A stretch of DNA of 64,000 nucleotides from an uncultured Pelagibacteraceae bacterium (lineage in GTDB: Bacteria; Pseudomonadota; Alphaproteobacteria; Pelagibacterales; Pelagibacteraceae). Every line of letters starts with the position of its first letter. Position 1 is the first letter of the stretch. The notes under the pieces were generated by a model. The model worked only from the letters and a program-made list of their open reading frames with translations, ran no database searches and was not told where the DNA came from. Position numbers and translations under genes: made by a program. This document shows positions 50,573-59,899 of the stretch, one piece after another. The stretch spans positions 18,607-82,606 of the forward strand of contig CACICB010000004.1 in the NCBI GenBank assembly GCA_902585045.1, read 5' to 3'.

Positions 50573-52855
50573 ATGCCAAAGAAAACAGAAATTGATCATT
50601 ACTCAGATAAAGAAGCTCTTGATTTCCATATAAACGGGAAGTCGGGCAAAATTGAGATCAATTCTAGCAAGTCTCTTACAACTAAAAGAGATCTATCACT
50701 TGCTTATTCACCTGGAGTTGCTGCGCCTGTAAAAGAAATCGCAAAAAATCCTGACTTAGCTTACGACTACACTAGTAAAGGTAATTTAGTAGCCGTTATA
50801 AGCAATGGATCTGCAATTTTAGGTCTAGGAAATTTGGGAGCTTTAGCTTCTAAACCAGTAATGGAGGGGAAAGCTGTTTTATTCAAGAGATTTGCTGATA
50901 TAGACTCTATAGATATAGAGATAAACAACAATAACCCTGATGCAATAATAGAAACAATAAAAAATATTGGTGATACTTTTGGAGGCATAAATCTTGAGGA
51001 TATAGCAGCACCAGATTGTTTTATAATTGAACAAAAATTAAAAGAACTTTTAGATATACCTATTTTTCATGATGACCAGCACGGTACTGCAATTATTACT
51101 ACTGCTGCATTGATAAATGCACTAGATATTTCAAAAAAAAAAATTGATAAAGTTAAAGTTGTTGTTAATGGAGCTGGAGCATCGGCACAAGCTTGTGCGA
51201 ATTTATTTAAGAGCTCTGGAGTAAAACATGAAAATATAATCATGTGTGATAGTAAAGGTGTGATTTATAAAGGTCGAAAAAATATTGATCAATTTAAATC
51301 AGCATTTGCAATCGATACAAAACTTAGAACCTTAGCTGAGGCGATGGATAGAGCTGATGTATTTTTGGGTTTATCTGCGAAAGATGTTGTTTCTAAAGAA
51401 ATGGTTAAAAGCATGTCTAAAAATCCAATAATATTTGCTTGTGCTAATCCAGACCCAGAGATAAAACCAGAATTAATTAAAGAGGTTAGATCTGATGCAA
51501 TTATTGCTACGGGTAGATCAGATTATCCAAATCAAGTTAATAACTTAATTGGTTTCCCATATATCTTCAGAGGTGCGCTAGATGTAAGAGCTAAAGAAAT
51601 TAATGAGCAAATGAAGGTGGCTGCAGCCAATGCTATTGCACTTTTAGCAAGAGAGAATGTTCCTGATGAGGTTGTCTCGGCCTATGGGGGTGACAGACCA
51701 AGATACGGAAAAGATTACATCATACCTTCTACATTTGATCCAAGATTAATAAGTGTAATTCCTTCTGCAGTTGCTGAAGCCGCTATGAAAAGTGGTGTAG
51801 CAAGAAAAAAAATTCCGGATTTAGAATTGTATAAAGATCAATTAACAAATCGATTAGACCCAACAATGTCACTTATGCAAGGAATTAATGCAAAAGTAAG
51901 AAAGAATCCCAAAAGAGTAATATTTGCTGAAGGAGAAGATGAAAATATGCTAAAGGCAGCAATTGAATTTGGGCGTAACAAATTAGGAACTCCAATTTTA
52001 ATTGGCGCAGAAAAAAGAATTAAAGAACAACTTAAAAATATCGGTCTTGATGAAAATTATAAAATTGAAATTGTAAATTCTACAGATAAAGAAAAAAGAG
52101 AGAAATATGTTAAACACTTATACAAAAGACTTCAGCGAGAAGGTCAACTAGAGAGAGATGTAGACAGATTAGTAAGAAATGAACGTATAGCCTGGGGTGC
52201 ATCCATGATTGCATGTAAAGATGCAGATGCAATGGTTACAGGAAATATTAGACATTACGCTGCTTCCATTGAAAAACTGAAAAAAGTTACTGATCCAAGA
52301 CCTGGAGAGGAAATATTTGGTATGACAATGATAACTTTAAAAGGAAAAACGATTTTAGTAGCTGATACAAACGTTCAGGATTTTCCGTCACCAGAGAGAC
52401 TGGTAAAAGTATCTAAATCCTGTGTAAGGGTTGCTAGGTTATTTGGATTTGATCCAAAAGTTGCCTTTTTATCTCATTCTACTTTTGGAAAACCGATATC
52501 AAAAAATACTAAACATGTAAGAGACGCAATAGAATTATTGAAAAAAGAAGAAGTTGATTTTGATTTTGACGGAGAAATGCAGCCAGATGTAGCATTAAAT
52601 CCAATTTATCAAGACGTTTATCCTTTTTCAAAAATAGTTGGTAATGCAAACATATTGATCATGCCGGCTTTACATAGCGCTGCAATATCAACGAAATTGA
52701 TGAAGGTATTTGGTGGAGGAAAATTGATTGGACCTTTGTTAATTGGATTAGGGTCACCTATTGAAGTTGCTCCATTGAGAGCTAGCACTTCTGAAATTCT
52801 AAACCTTGCTTCAATAGCTGCATACTCTTCAGACGTAATAGATTATTCAAGCTAA
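50573..52855 (+). CDS. maeB: NADP-type malic enzyme with C-terminal phosphotransacetylase-like domain
   Basis: The 760-residue protein is a fusion: an N-terminal malic enzyme (LSLAYSPGVAAPVKEIAK, VISNGSAILGLGNLGALASKPVMEGK, IFHDDQHGTAIITTAAL, VVNGAGASAQACANLF; about 1-430) and a C-terminal phosphate acetyl/butyryltransferase-like region (from about VIFAEGEDENMLKAA to the end). MaeB decarboxylates malate to pyruvate, and the C-terminal domain usually has a regulatory role. The stop overlaps the stop of the convergent BON gene by 4 bp. Confidence 0.96.
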   Translation: MPKKTEIDHYSDKEALDFHINGKSGKIEINSSKSLTTKRDLSLAYSPGVAAPVKEIAKNPDLAYDYTSKGNLVAVISNGSAILGLGNLGALASKPVMEGKAVLFKRFADIDSIDIEINNNNPDAIIETIKNIGDTFGGINLEDIAAPDCFIIEQKLKELLDIPIFHDDQHGTAIITTAALINALDISKKKIDKVKVVVNGAGASAQACANLFKSSGVKHENIIMCDSKGVIYKGRKNIDQFKSAFAIDTKLRTLAEAMDRADVFLGLSAKDVVSKEMVKSMSKNPIIFACANPDPEIKPELIKEVRSDAIIATGRSDYPNQVNNLIGFPYIFRGALDVRAKEINEQMKVAAANAIALLARENVPDEVVSAYGGDRPRYGKDYIIPSTFDPRLISVIPSAVAEAAMKSGVARKKIPDLELYKDQLTNRLDPTMSLMQGINAKVRKNPKRVIFAEGEDENMLKAAIEFGRNKLGTPILIGAEKRIKEQLKNIGLDENYKIEIVNSTDKEKREKYVKHLYKRLQREGQLERDVDRLVRNERIAWGASMIACKDADAMVTGNIRHYAASIEKLKKVTDPRPGEEIFGMTMITLKGKTILVADTNVQDFPSPERLVKVSKSCVRVARLFGFDPKVAFLSHSTFGKPISKNTKHVRDAIELLKKEEVDFDFDGEMQPDVALNPIYQDVYPFSKIVGNANILIMPALHSAAISTKLMKVFGGGKLIGPLLIGLGSPIEVAPLRASTSEILNLASIAAYSSDVIDYSS

Positions 52856-53430
52856 AGCTTGGTTCGACTTAATTCACTAGCAAGGTAAATTGAAGGAATA
52901 ACTTTATTTACATCATAAATCTTATTTGCTTCCTCAATTACCTCTTTTTTTTCATCTTGGTCCATAGCTATGCCAAAGATATAAATAGTTTTATTAATTG
53001 TTTCCAAAGTATAGTTTCTCGCTTTTGTTTTTTTGTTTAAAATTAAAGCTGTCCTAAGCTGACTAGTAATCAAAATATCTTTTGCAGTACTTTTAAAATT
53101 AGATTGGCCTTTAATGGTAATTGCATTTTTAACAGATCTTACCCCTTTGGTTTCCCAAGCCATTTTGGTAATTTTGATTTTTTCCTCTGGTTCCTCTACT
53201 TTTCCAGAGAGAAAAATGTTTCCATCTCTTACCTCAGATTGAATAGATAAAAAATATTTTTTTTCTGTCAGAGCAAGTCTAGCCGATAAATTTTTTTGCA
53301 TTATAGCATCATCGATTTGCATACCAATAGTCCTTGGATCAAATGTTATATCAACTCCAGCTCCAAATCTACCTACTGATGAGCATGATGTAAGTGCTAA
53401 AACAATTAAGATACTAAGAAATTTTTTCAT
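52852..53430 (-). CDS. BON-domain lipoprotein
   Basis: A 192-residue protein with a lipoprotein signal (MKKFLSILIVLALTSCSS, lipobox LTSC) and two BON domains: IQSEVRDGNIFLSGKVEEPEEK and the LRTALILNKKTKARNYTLETINKTIYIFG segment. This places it in the periplasm, probably at the outer membrane, as in DolP/YraP, which sits beside rsmI-lpoA in other proteobacteria. It overlaps rsmI by 17 bp, so the genes are coupled. yraN, often found between rsmI and this gene, is absent. Confidence 0.87.
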   Translation of the reverse strand: MKKFLSILIVLALTSCSSVGRFGAGVDITFDPRTIGMQIDDAIMQKNLSARLALTEKKYFLSIQSEVRDGNIFLSGKVEEPEEKIKITKMAWETKGVRSVKNAITIKGQSNFKSTAKDILITSQLRTALILNKKTKARNYTLETINKTIYIFGIAMDQDEKKEVIEEANKIYDVNKVIPSIYLASELSRTKL

Positions 53431-54253
53431 TCTTAATTTTTAAACATAACTGATATATTTTTTTTTTATTAATTTTTTCACTTTCAAAAATGATATCAAC
53501 TGCATCTTTTACGCTTAAGTTTTTTAAATATTTTTTTGCTTTTTTCATAATTTTTTTTTCATCAAATATTTTATCCTTAATATCTTTTTCTGATATTACA
53601 ATCGTAAATTCACCTTTGAGGGAAGTTTTAAACAGCTTAAAGTTATCTATGCTGTCTCTGAAAAAAGCTTCGTGAAACTTTGTAATTTCTTTAGCAACTA
53701 ATAATTTTCGACCAGAATAGTATTTTTTAAAATTTTGAATATAAATGTTGAGTTTATTTGAAGGTGCGAAAAAAACCTGTGAATAATTTATTTCTGATAG
53801 TGATTTAAGGACTTTTTCTAAATCGTTTTCTTTTTTGGGTAAAAAACCATAGAAAATAAATTGATCATTAAAACCAGATACGCTCATCGCTGATATTACA
53901 GATGACGCACCGGGGATCGGAATTATTTCTATTTTTTCTTTAATGCACTCATTTATTAAAGATCGTCCTGGATCAGATATTGAAGGTGTTCCAGCATCTG
54001 AAATTAAAGACAAAATTTTGCCCTGTTTAATGTATTCTATAATCATCAAGATTTTTTTTCTTTCATTAAATTTATGAAAAGAAACAAGTTTTTTTTTAAT
54101 ATTTAAGTGATTTAATAACTTCAAGGAGCGTCTTGTATCCTCACATAAAATTAAATCTGAATTTTTAAGTACGTTGATTGCTCTTAAGGTTATATCATCA
54201 AGGTTTCCAATCGGGGTTGAAACAATATATAAGCTGTTTGAGGTAAGACTCAT
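53414..54253 (-). CDS. rsmI: 16S rRNA 2'-O-methyltransferase RsmI
   Basis: RsmI methylates C1402 of 16S rRNA. The 279-residue tetrapyrrole-methylase-fold protein has VSTPIGNLDDITLRAINVLKN, LILCEDTRRSLKLL, SLISDAGTPSISDPG and IPIPGASSVISAMSVSG, all diagnostic. It is divergent from the lpoA-like gene with 3 bp between the start codons, so the promoters lie inside neighbouring coding sequence. Confidence 0.96.
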   Translation of the reverse strand: MSLTSNSLYIVSTPIGNLDDITLRAINVLKNSDLILCEDTRRSLKLLNHLNIKKKLVSFHKFNERKKILMIIEYIKQGKILSLISDAGTPSISDPGRSLINECIKEKIEIIPIPGASSVISAMSVSGFNDQFIFYGFLPKKENDLEKVLKSLSEINYSQVFFAPSNKLNIYIQNFKKYYSGRKLLVAKEITKFHEAFFRDSIDNFKLFKTSLKGEFTIVISEKDIKDKIFDEKKIMKKAKKYLKNLSVKDAVDIIFESEKINKKKIYQLCLKIKNEKIS

Positions 54254-54256
54254 AAT

Positions 54257-55411
54257 ATGAAAAAAAAAATATCTATTATTTTAACTTATTTAACAATTCT
54301 TTTTAACACCAATTTACAATGTGAAGAGGAAAGTAAAATCTTAAAAATTGGATTGATAGCTCCCTTAACTGGAGAATTTGCTGAATTGGGTAATTCTCTT
54401 TTATATTCTTCACAACTAGCTCTAGATGAAATAGGTGATAAAAATGTTTTTATAGTACCCAGAGATTCGGGTCACAACGATAAAGAAAAACTTAACAATG
54501 CAATTAAAGATATCAAATCTAAAGGAATAAAAATTATATTAGGCCCAATTAATAATGAGGACTTTAATGAAGTTAAAAAATTTAATGATTTAGTTTTTAT
54601 TTCACCGTCAAACATATCGCCAAAATTTTCAGACAATATTATAAGCATCGGAGTAAGTTTAGAGTCTCAGCTCACTTCTTTAATTAATTTTATAAAAAAA
54701 GAAAAAAAGAATAAAACTGTAATAATGTTTCCTGAGAACCAGTATACAAGTTTAATTGAACAAAAATTAAATGAAATGAATTTAGATAGCATAAGAACTT
54801 TTAAATATAATCCAAATCCACAAGTTTTAACTGGTGAGATAGAGACTCTCACAAATTATTCTCAAAGAAAAAATAATTTAAAGCTTAGAAAAAAAATGTT
54901 TGAGGATAAAGACGATGAACAATCTATCAAAGCGCTGGAGAGACTTGAACAGCTTTATACGCTTGGTGATGTAAATTTTGACTCTGTAATTATAATTGAT
55001 TTTGGAAATAATCTTAAAAGTGTTTTAACTTCATTGGTCTATACTGATGTAAATCAAGATAAAGTTTTGTTTACAACAGTTAATCAGTGGTTTGATGAGA
55101 GTATCTTTTATGAGAACACAATTAAAACAATTTATTACCCTTCGGTAAACTATAAAGAATTTAAGAGATATAATAATAATTATTTTAAAAGATTTAATAA
55201 ATATCCCAATGAAATAACAATCCTCACGTATGATGCGCTTGGTTTAATTTATTATGCATGGAAGAAAAATGGAAATTTAAAATCAATAAATGACTTTTCT
55301 TTTAAGAATAAAATTAAAGGAAAAATTGGCACTTTCAGTTTTAAAGACAAAAGAGTGACACAAGAACTTGAAATTTATAAAACAGAAAATAATAAATTTA
55401 TCAAATATTAA
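54257..55411 (+). CDS. LpoA-like penicillin-binding protein activator (periplasmic binding-protein fold)
   Basis: This 384-residue exported protein has a signal peptide (MKKKISIILTYLTILFNTNLQ) and a type I periplasmic-binding fold: LKIGLIAPLTGEFAELGNSLLYSSQLALDEI, with GIKIILGPINNEDFNEVKKF. In alphaproteobacteria such a protein beside rsmI is annotated as an LppC/LpoA-family activator of penicillin-binding proteins. No lipobox Cys is clear (the mature region starts CEEESK, so Cys at 22 could be one, although the preceding residues are not a standard lipobox). An amino-acid-binding role cannot be excluded. It overlaps rdgB convergently by 11 bp. Confidence 0.75.
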   Translation: MKKKISIILTYLTILFNTNLQCEEESKILKIGLIAPLTGEFAELGNSLLYSSQLALDEIGDKNVFIVPRDSGHNDKEKLNNAIKDIKSKGIKIILGPINNEDFNEVKKFNDLVFISPSNISPKFSDNIISIGVSLESQLTSLINFIKKEKKNKTVIMFPENQYTSLIEQKLNEMNLDSIRTFKYNPNPQVLTGEIETLTNYSQRKNNLKLRKKMFEDKDDEQSIKALERLEQLYTLGDVNFDSVIIIDFGNNLKSVLTSLVYTDVNQDKVLFTTVNQWFDESIFYENTIKTIYYPSVNYKEFKRYNNNYFKRFNKYPNEITILTYDALGLIYYAWKKNGNLKSINDFSFKNKIKGKIGTFSFKDKRVTQELEIYKTENNKFIKY

Positions 55412-55976
55412 TCTTTTTTTTTAATTTTTTGAAAGCAAGATATCTGTGATCTATTTTTATTTTTTTTCTTTTTTTCATTTGCCCATAAGTTTCATTGTAA
55501 GAATTTGGAATAAAGATTGGATCATATCCAAAACCGTTTTTTCCTAAAATTTTATTTGATATTTTCCCGTGAATTTTTCCTTGTACATTTATAATTTTGT
55601 TATTTTGAGATTTGTAAGTCAAACTACAAACAAAAAAAGCTGACCTGTTCTTTTTATTATTTAGTTTTTTTAGAATATACTTCATTGCTTTATTAAAACT
55701 CCCTTTCTTTTTTGCCAACCTAGCCGAATAAACTCCTGGACCATTGTTTAACGTTTTTATACACAAACCTGAGTCATCAGATATCACTGGAAAATTCACA
55801 AATTTTGAAAAAAAATTTGCTTTTAATTTTGAGTTAGATTTAAATGTTTTGCCTGTCTCTTTTGGACTTCTGATTTTCAATTTGATCGGTGATATTTTCT
55901 TAAACTTGTTAGATACTAAGTAAGCAATTTCCTTGAATTTTCCACTATTATGAGTGCCAATTAAAATTTTTTTCAT
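55401..55976 (-). CDS. rdgB: XTP/dITP diphosphatase
   Basis: RdgB removes non-canonical purine triphosphates. The 191-residue protein has GTHNSGKFKEIAYLV, the catalytic FPVISDDSGLCI and GKNGFGYDPIFIPN. It lies next to grpE (divergent, 40 bp between starts), keeping part of the alphaproteobacterial rdgB-rph-hrcA-grpE order, but rph and hrcA are not here. Confidence 0.94.
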   Translation of the reverse strand: MKKILIGTHNSGKFKEIAYLVSNKFKKISPIKLKIRSPKETGKTFKSNSKLKANFFSKFVNFPVISDDSGLCIKTLNNGPGVYSARLAKKKGSFNKAMKYILKKLNNKKNRSAFFVCSLTYKSQNNKIINVQGKIHGKISNKILGKNGFGYDPIFIPNSYNETYGQMKKRKKIKIDHRYLAFKKLKKKINI

Positions 55977-56016
55977 CTAAGTCTAGTAATTTTTTAAAAG
56001 CTTACTATATAGCATC

Positions 56017-56592
56017 ATGATGTCAGATGATAAGAAAAAAAAAGAAGAGATTGATAAAGACCCTGAAGAACTTTCAGAAGAAGGAAAACAAGAAATAAAT
56101 TTTGAAGAAAAGTTAAAAGAAACTGAGGAAAAATTATTAAGATCATTAGCAGAAATTGAAAATCAGAGAAGAAGGTTCGAAAAAGAAATCAAAGATGCTT
56201 TTGAATTCGGTTCTTTTAATTTCGCAAAAGAAAGTTTATCAATATTAGATAACTTGCAGCGTGCAAAAGAAGCAATTAAAAATGATGCTGTGTTAAAAAA
56301 CAATAAAGATTTAGACAAATTTCTGGAAAATTTAAATATTATAGAGAAAGACTTAGTATCAATTTTTGAAAAAAATAATATTAAGAAAATTGAAGCTAAA
56401 GGTAAAAAATTTGACCCTAATCTTCATCAGGCAATGGCTGAAATAGAAGATGAAAAAAGCGAAGCTGGATCAGTTATTCAGGAAATACAAGCAGGCTATA
56501 TGCTAGGTCAAAGATTGTTAAGACCAGCTTTGGTAGGTGTTGCAAAGAAAAAAGATACAAAAAGCACTGAAAAAAAGGAAAAAAAAGGGTGA
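56017..56592 (+). CDS. grpE: nucleotide exchange factor GrpE
   Basis: GrpE releases ADP from DnaK. At 191 residues, an acidic and coiled-coil N-terminal half (EEKLKETEEKLLRSLAEIENQRRRFEKE) precedes the beta-domain (FDPNLHQAMAEIEDEKSEAGSVIQEIQAGYMLGQRLLRPALVGVA). The start is an ATGATG doublet; either Met is possible. dnaK follows 60 bp later with its own heat-shock promoter. Confidence 0.96.
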   Translation: MMSDDKKKKEEIDKDPEELSEEGKQEINFEEKLKETEEKLLRSLAEIENQRRRFEKEIKDAFEFGSFNFAKESLSILDNLQRAKEAIKNDAVLKNNKDLDKFLENLNIIEKDLVSIFEKNNIKKIEAKGKKFDPNLHQAMAEIEDEKSEAGSVIQEIQAGYMLGQRLLRPALVGVAKKKDTKSTEKKEKKG

Positions 56593-56599
56593 AAATAAC

Positions 56600-56627
56600 C
56601 TTGTAGTAAGAAAAAAAACACCCATAT
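56600..56627 (+). promoter_or_regulatory. heat-shock (sigma32/RpoH) promoter of dnaK
   Basis: CTTGTAG (56600-56606), 14 nt, then CCCATAT (56621-56627) is close to the RpoH consensus CTTGAAA-N(13-15)-CCCATNT. It sits 26 bp before the dnaK ATG at 56653. No CIRCE-type inverted repeat is visible, matching the absence of a neighbouring hrcA. Confidence 0.7.
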
Positions 56628-56652
56628 AGATTAAACAAAGGAATAAATAATT

Positions 56653-58578
56653 ATGAGTAAAGTAATAGGGATAGACTTGGGAACTACAAATTCTTGCGTA
56701 GCAATAATGGATGGTAGCCAGGCAAAAGTTTTGGAAAACGTAGAGGGTGCAAGAACTACACCTTCAGTAGTAGCATTTTTAGATAAAGAGGAAAAATTAG
56801 TAGGGCAACCAGCAAAAAGACAGGCTGTAACAAATGCTGGTGACACAATTTTTGCAGTAAAAAGACTCATTGGTAGAAAATTTGATGGACCATCTGTACA
56901 AAAAGATATTTCAAAAGTTCCATACAAAATAATTAAATCTGAAAATGGCGATGCTTGGGTGGAAGGAAGAGGAAAAAAATATTCACCAGCACAGATTTCT
57001 GCATTTGTTTTGCAAAAAATGAAAGAGACAGCTGAGAAATATTTAGGTCAAGCGGTAACTAAGGCAGTGATAACTGTTCCAGCTTACTTCAATGACTCTC
57101 AGAGACAGGCAACTAAAGATGCTGGTAAAATTGCTGGCTTAGAAGTTTTAAGAATTATAAACGAACCTACTGCTGCATCACTTGCTTACGGCCTTGACAA
57201 AAAGGGTGGTAAAAAAATTGCTGTATATGACTTAGGTGGTGGTACGTTTGATATTTCTATTTTAGAAATAGGTGACGGAGTATTTGAAGTTAAGTCAACT
57301 AATGGTGATACTTTTTTAGGAGGAGAGGATTTTGACGACTCAATTGTAGAATATCTTGCTACTGAATTTAAAAAAGACAATGGTATTGACTTGAAGACAG
57401 ATAAACTTGCCCTACAAAGACTAAAAGAAGCGGCAGAAAAAGCAAAGATCGAACTTTCTTCTGCAGCACAAACAGAAATAAATCTACCTTTTATTACTGC
57501 TGATAAAACTGGACCGAAACACTTAAATTTAAAATTTACGAGAGCAAAACTTGAAGCTTTAGTTCAAAGTTTAGTCGACAGAACTTTAGAACCTTGTAAA
57601 ACTGCTTTAAAAGACTCTGGTTTTTCTGCAGCTGAAATTAACGAAGTTGTACTGGTGGGTGGAATGACTAGAATGCCTAAAATCATTGAAACAGTAAAAA
57701 ATTTCTTCGGTAAAGAGCCAAATAAAAGTGTTAACCCTGATGAAGTAGTTGCAATGGGTGCAGCTATCCAAGGAGGAGTATTACAAGGTGATGTTAAGGA
57801 TGTATTGCTTTTGGACGTTACACCTCTCTCATTAGGAATTGAAACACTTGGAGGTGTATCAACAAAATTAATTGAAAAAAATACTACAATACCAACTAAA
57901 AAAAGTCAGGTATTTTCTACAGCCGAAGATAATCAGCCTGCAGTATCTATTAGAGTGCTTCAAGGAGAGAGGGAGATGGCTGCAGACAATAAAATCTTAG
58001 GAAATTTTGAACTAGTCGGAATAGCTCCAGCTCCAAGGGGAACTCCACAAATTGAAGTTACATTTGATATTGATGCTAATGGTATAGTTAGTGTATCTGC
58101 AAAAGATAAAGGGACTGGAAAAGAGCAAAAGATTCAAATTCAAGCTTCTGGTGGTTTGTCTGATGAAGAGATACAGAAAATGGTAAAAGATGCTGAAGCT
58201 AACAAAGAGGCTGACAAAAAGAAAAGAGAGACAGTTGATGCAAGAAATCAAGCTGATAGTTTAGTATTTTCAACAGAAAAAAGTTTAAAAGAACACGGGG
58301 ATAAAGTTTCAGCTGAAGAAAAAAAATCTATTGAAAACGGTATTGCTGAACTTAAAAAGTCTTTAGAGGGAACTGACATTGAAGATATAAAGAAAAAAAC
58401 TCAAAGTTTAATTCAAGTTTCTATGAAATTAGGTGAAGCTGTATACAAAAGCCAACAAAAACCAAATAAAGATGACAAATCTGATGGTGGTCCTAAAGAA
58501 GCTAAGCCTGGTGGAAAAGATAATGTAGTTGATGCTGATTTTGAAGACATAAAAGAAGACAAAGAGAAAAGCGCCTAA
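56653..58578 (+). CDS. dnaK: molecular chaperone DnaK (Hsp70)
   Basis: The 641-residue Hsp70 has the ATPase motifs [50 protein letters not shown] and [13 protein letters not shown], the substrate domain ([17 protein letters not shown]), and a C-terminal lid ending with an acidic tail ([13 protein letters not shown]). It works with DnaJ and GrpE in folding and in control of RpoH. It has a predicted RpoH promoter and is followed 23 bp later by dnaJ. Confidence 0.98.
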   Translation: MSKVIGIDLGTTNSCVAIMDGSQAKVLENVEGARTTPSVVAFLDKEEKLVGQPAKRQAVTNAGDTIFAVKRLIGRKFDGPSVQKDISKVPYKIIKSENGDAWVEGRGKKYSPAQISAFVLQKMKETAEKYLGQAVTKAVITVPAYFNDSQRQATKDAGKIAGLEVLRIINEPTAASLAYGLDKKGGKKIAVYDLGGGTFDISILEIGDGVFEVKSTNGDTFLGGEDFDDSIVEYLATEFKKDNGIDLKTDKLALQRLKEAAEKAKIELSSAAQTEINLPFITADKTGPKHLNLKFTRAKLEALVQSLVDRTLEPCKTALKDSGFSAAEINEVVLVGGMTRMPKIIETVKNFFGKEPNKSVNPDEVVAMGAAIQGGVLQGDVKDVLLLDVTPLSLGIETLGGVSTKLIEKNTTIPTKKSQVFSTAEDNQPAVSIRVLQGEREMAADNKILGNFELVGIAPAPRGTPQIEVTFDIDANGIVSVSAKDKGTGKEQKIQIQASGGLSDEEIQKMVKDAEANKEADKKKRETVDARNQADSLVFSTEKSLKEHGDKVSAEEKKSIENGIAELKKSLEGTDIEDIKKKTQSLIQVSMKLGEAVYKSQQKPNKDDKSDGGPKEAKPGGKDNVVDADFEDIKEDKEKSA

Positions 58579-58601
58579 GATAATAAATAAGGAGACGTCC
58601 T

Positions 58602-59726
58602 GTGGCTAAAAGAGATTGTTATGATGTCTTAGGTATTCCAAAAGGTGCATCTAAGGACGAAATTAAAAAAGCTTATAGAAAACTAGCACTCAAATATCAC
58701 CCAGATAAAACTAAGGGCGACAAAGCTTCGGAGGAGAAATTTAAGGAGGCGAGTGAAGCCTATCACATACTCTCTGATGATAAAAGAAAAGCTAACTACG
58801 ATCAATTTGGTCACGCAGCTTTTGAAGGTGCTGGTGGAGGTGGTTTTCAAGGTTTCGGTGGATTCGATAGTTCGTCTTTTTCTGATATTTTTGAGGACTT
58901 TTTCAGTGATTTTGGAGGTGGAGGCTCTTCCAGAAGAACAAGCAATAGAGGAAATGATTTAAGGTACGATGTCAGTATAAGTTTGGAAGAAGCATACGAT
59001 GGAACTGAAAAAAATGTTAGATACACAACATATAAATCTTGTAAATCCTGTTCTGGTAGTGGCGCAGCGAAAGGTTCAAAGCCCATAAGATGTGATTACT
59101 GTTCTGGAAGAGGTAAAGTAAGGACTAATCAAGGTTTTTTTACTGTTCAACAAACTTGTCCGCAGTGTAGTGGGTACGGTGAAATGATAGGAACACCATG
59201 TAGCAATTGCAGTGGAAACGGAAAAGTTCAAGCAAACGAAAATGTAACAGTAAAAATTCCAAAAGGGGTTGATGATGGAACAAGAATAAGGCTTTCTGGC
59301 AAAGGTGAGGCTGGTTCAAAAGGAGGTTCTAGTGGAGATTTATATCTTTTTGTATCAATAGATAATCATAATATATTTAAAAGATCGGATGAAAATTTGT
59401 ATTACGAACTTCCAATATCTTTTTCTGATGCAGCCTTAGGAACATCAGTAGAAGTACCTTCGATTGATGGAGGAAAATCAAAAATAAAAATACCTGGAGG
59501 AACACAACACGGAAAACAATTCAGGTTAAAAGGCAAAGGTATGCCTGTCTTAAGAAGAAATGTATTCGGTGATCTTTATATAAGAGTTGTCACGCAAGTG
59601 CCAAGTTCACTTTCAAAAAGACAGAGAGAAATATTAGAAGAATTTAATGAGATTGAGTCTAACAAGCCAGATCCAGTTATTAAAAGCTTTTTTGAAAAGG
59701 CTAAAAAATTCTGGAAAAAAACATAA
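58602..59726 (+). CDS. dnaJ: co-chaperone DnaJ (Hsp40)
   Basis: The 374-residue DnaJ begins at a GTG (58602) after a clear AAGGAG site (58588-58593). The J domain has the HPD tripeptide (KYHPDKTKGD), then a Gly/Phe-rich region (GGGFQGFGGFDSSSF), four CxxCxGxG zinc repeats (CKSCSGSG, CDYCSGRG, CPQCSGYG, CSNCSGNG) and the C-terminal substrate-binding domains. It activates DnaK ATP hydrolysis. Confidence 0.97.
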   Translation: MAKRDCYDVLGIPKGASKDEIKKAYRKLALKYHPDKTKGDKASEEKFKEASEAYHILSDDKRKANYDQFGHAAFEGAGGGGFQGFGGFDSSSFSDIFEDFFSDFGGGGSSRRTSNRGNDLRYDVSISLEEAYDGTEKNVRYTTYKSCKSCSGSGAAKGSKPIRCDYCSGRGKVRTNQGFFTVQQTCPQCSGYGEMIGTPCSNCSGNGKVQANENVTVKIPKGVDDGTRIRLSGKGEAGSKGGSSGDLYLFVSIDNHNIFKRSDENLYYELPISFSDAALGTSVEVPSIDGGKSKIKIPGGTQHGKQFRLKGKGMPVLRRNVFGDLYIRVVTQVPSSLSKRQREILEEFNEIESNKPDPVIKSFFEKAKKFWKKT

Positions 59727-59731
59727 TTTAA

Positions 59732-59899
59732 ATGGAAACTGATCAAATAATGTCTGCAATATTTCTTATTGCAGTTCTTATTTTAATCCTACCTGGTTTT
59801 TTATCCACTAACAGTAGAATGAAACAATTTTTAAGTAATTTGTCGATATGGACTATAATTGTACTAGTGATTATTGTAATAATTTATTTAATTAAATGA
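59732..59899 (+). CDS. small membrane protein between dnaJ and dapB (55 residues)
   Basis: An intact 55-codon frame begins METDQIMSAIFLIAVLILIL and ends IIVLVIIVIIYLIK. It has two hydrophobic helices (about 8-22 and 38-54) joined by the polar SRMKQFLSNLS. It starts 5 bp after dnaJ and its TGA overlaps the dapB ATG in ATGA, the arrangement of a real translated operon member. It is reminiscent of the N-terminal membrane region of the alphaproteobacterial TIGR02281 aspartic-protease family, without the protease domain; that resemblance is from memory. Function unknown. Confidence 0.7.
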   Translation: METDQIMSAIFLIAVLILILPGFLSTNSRMKQFLSNLSIWTIIVLVIIVIIYLIK

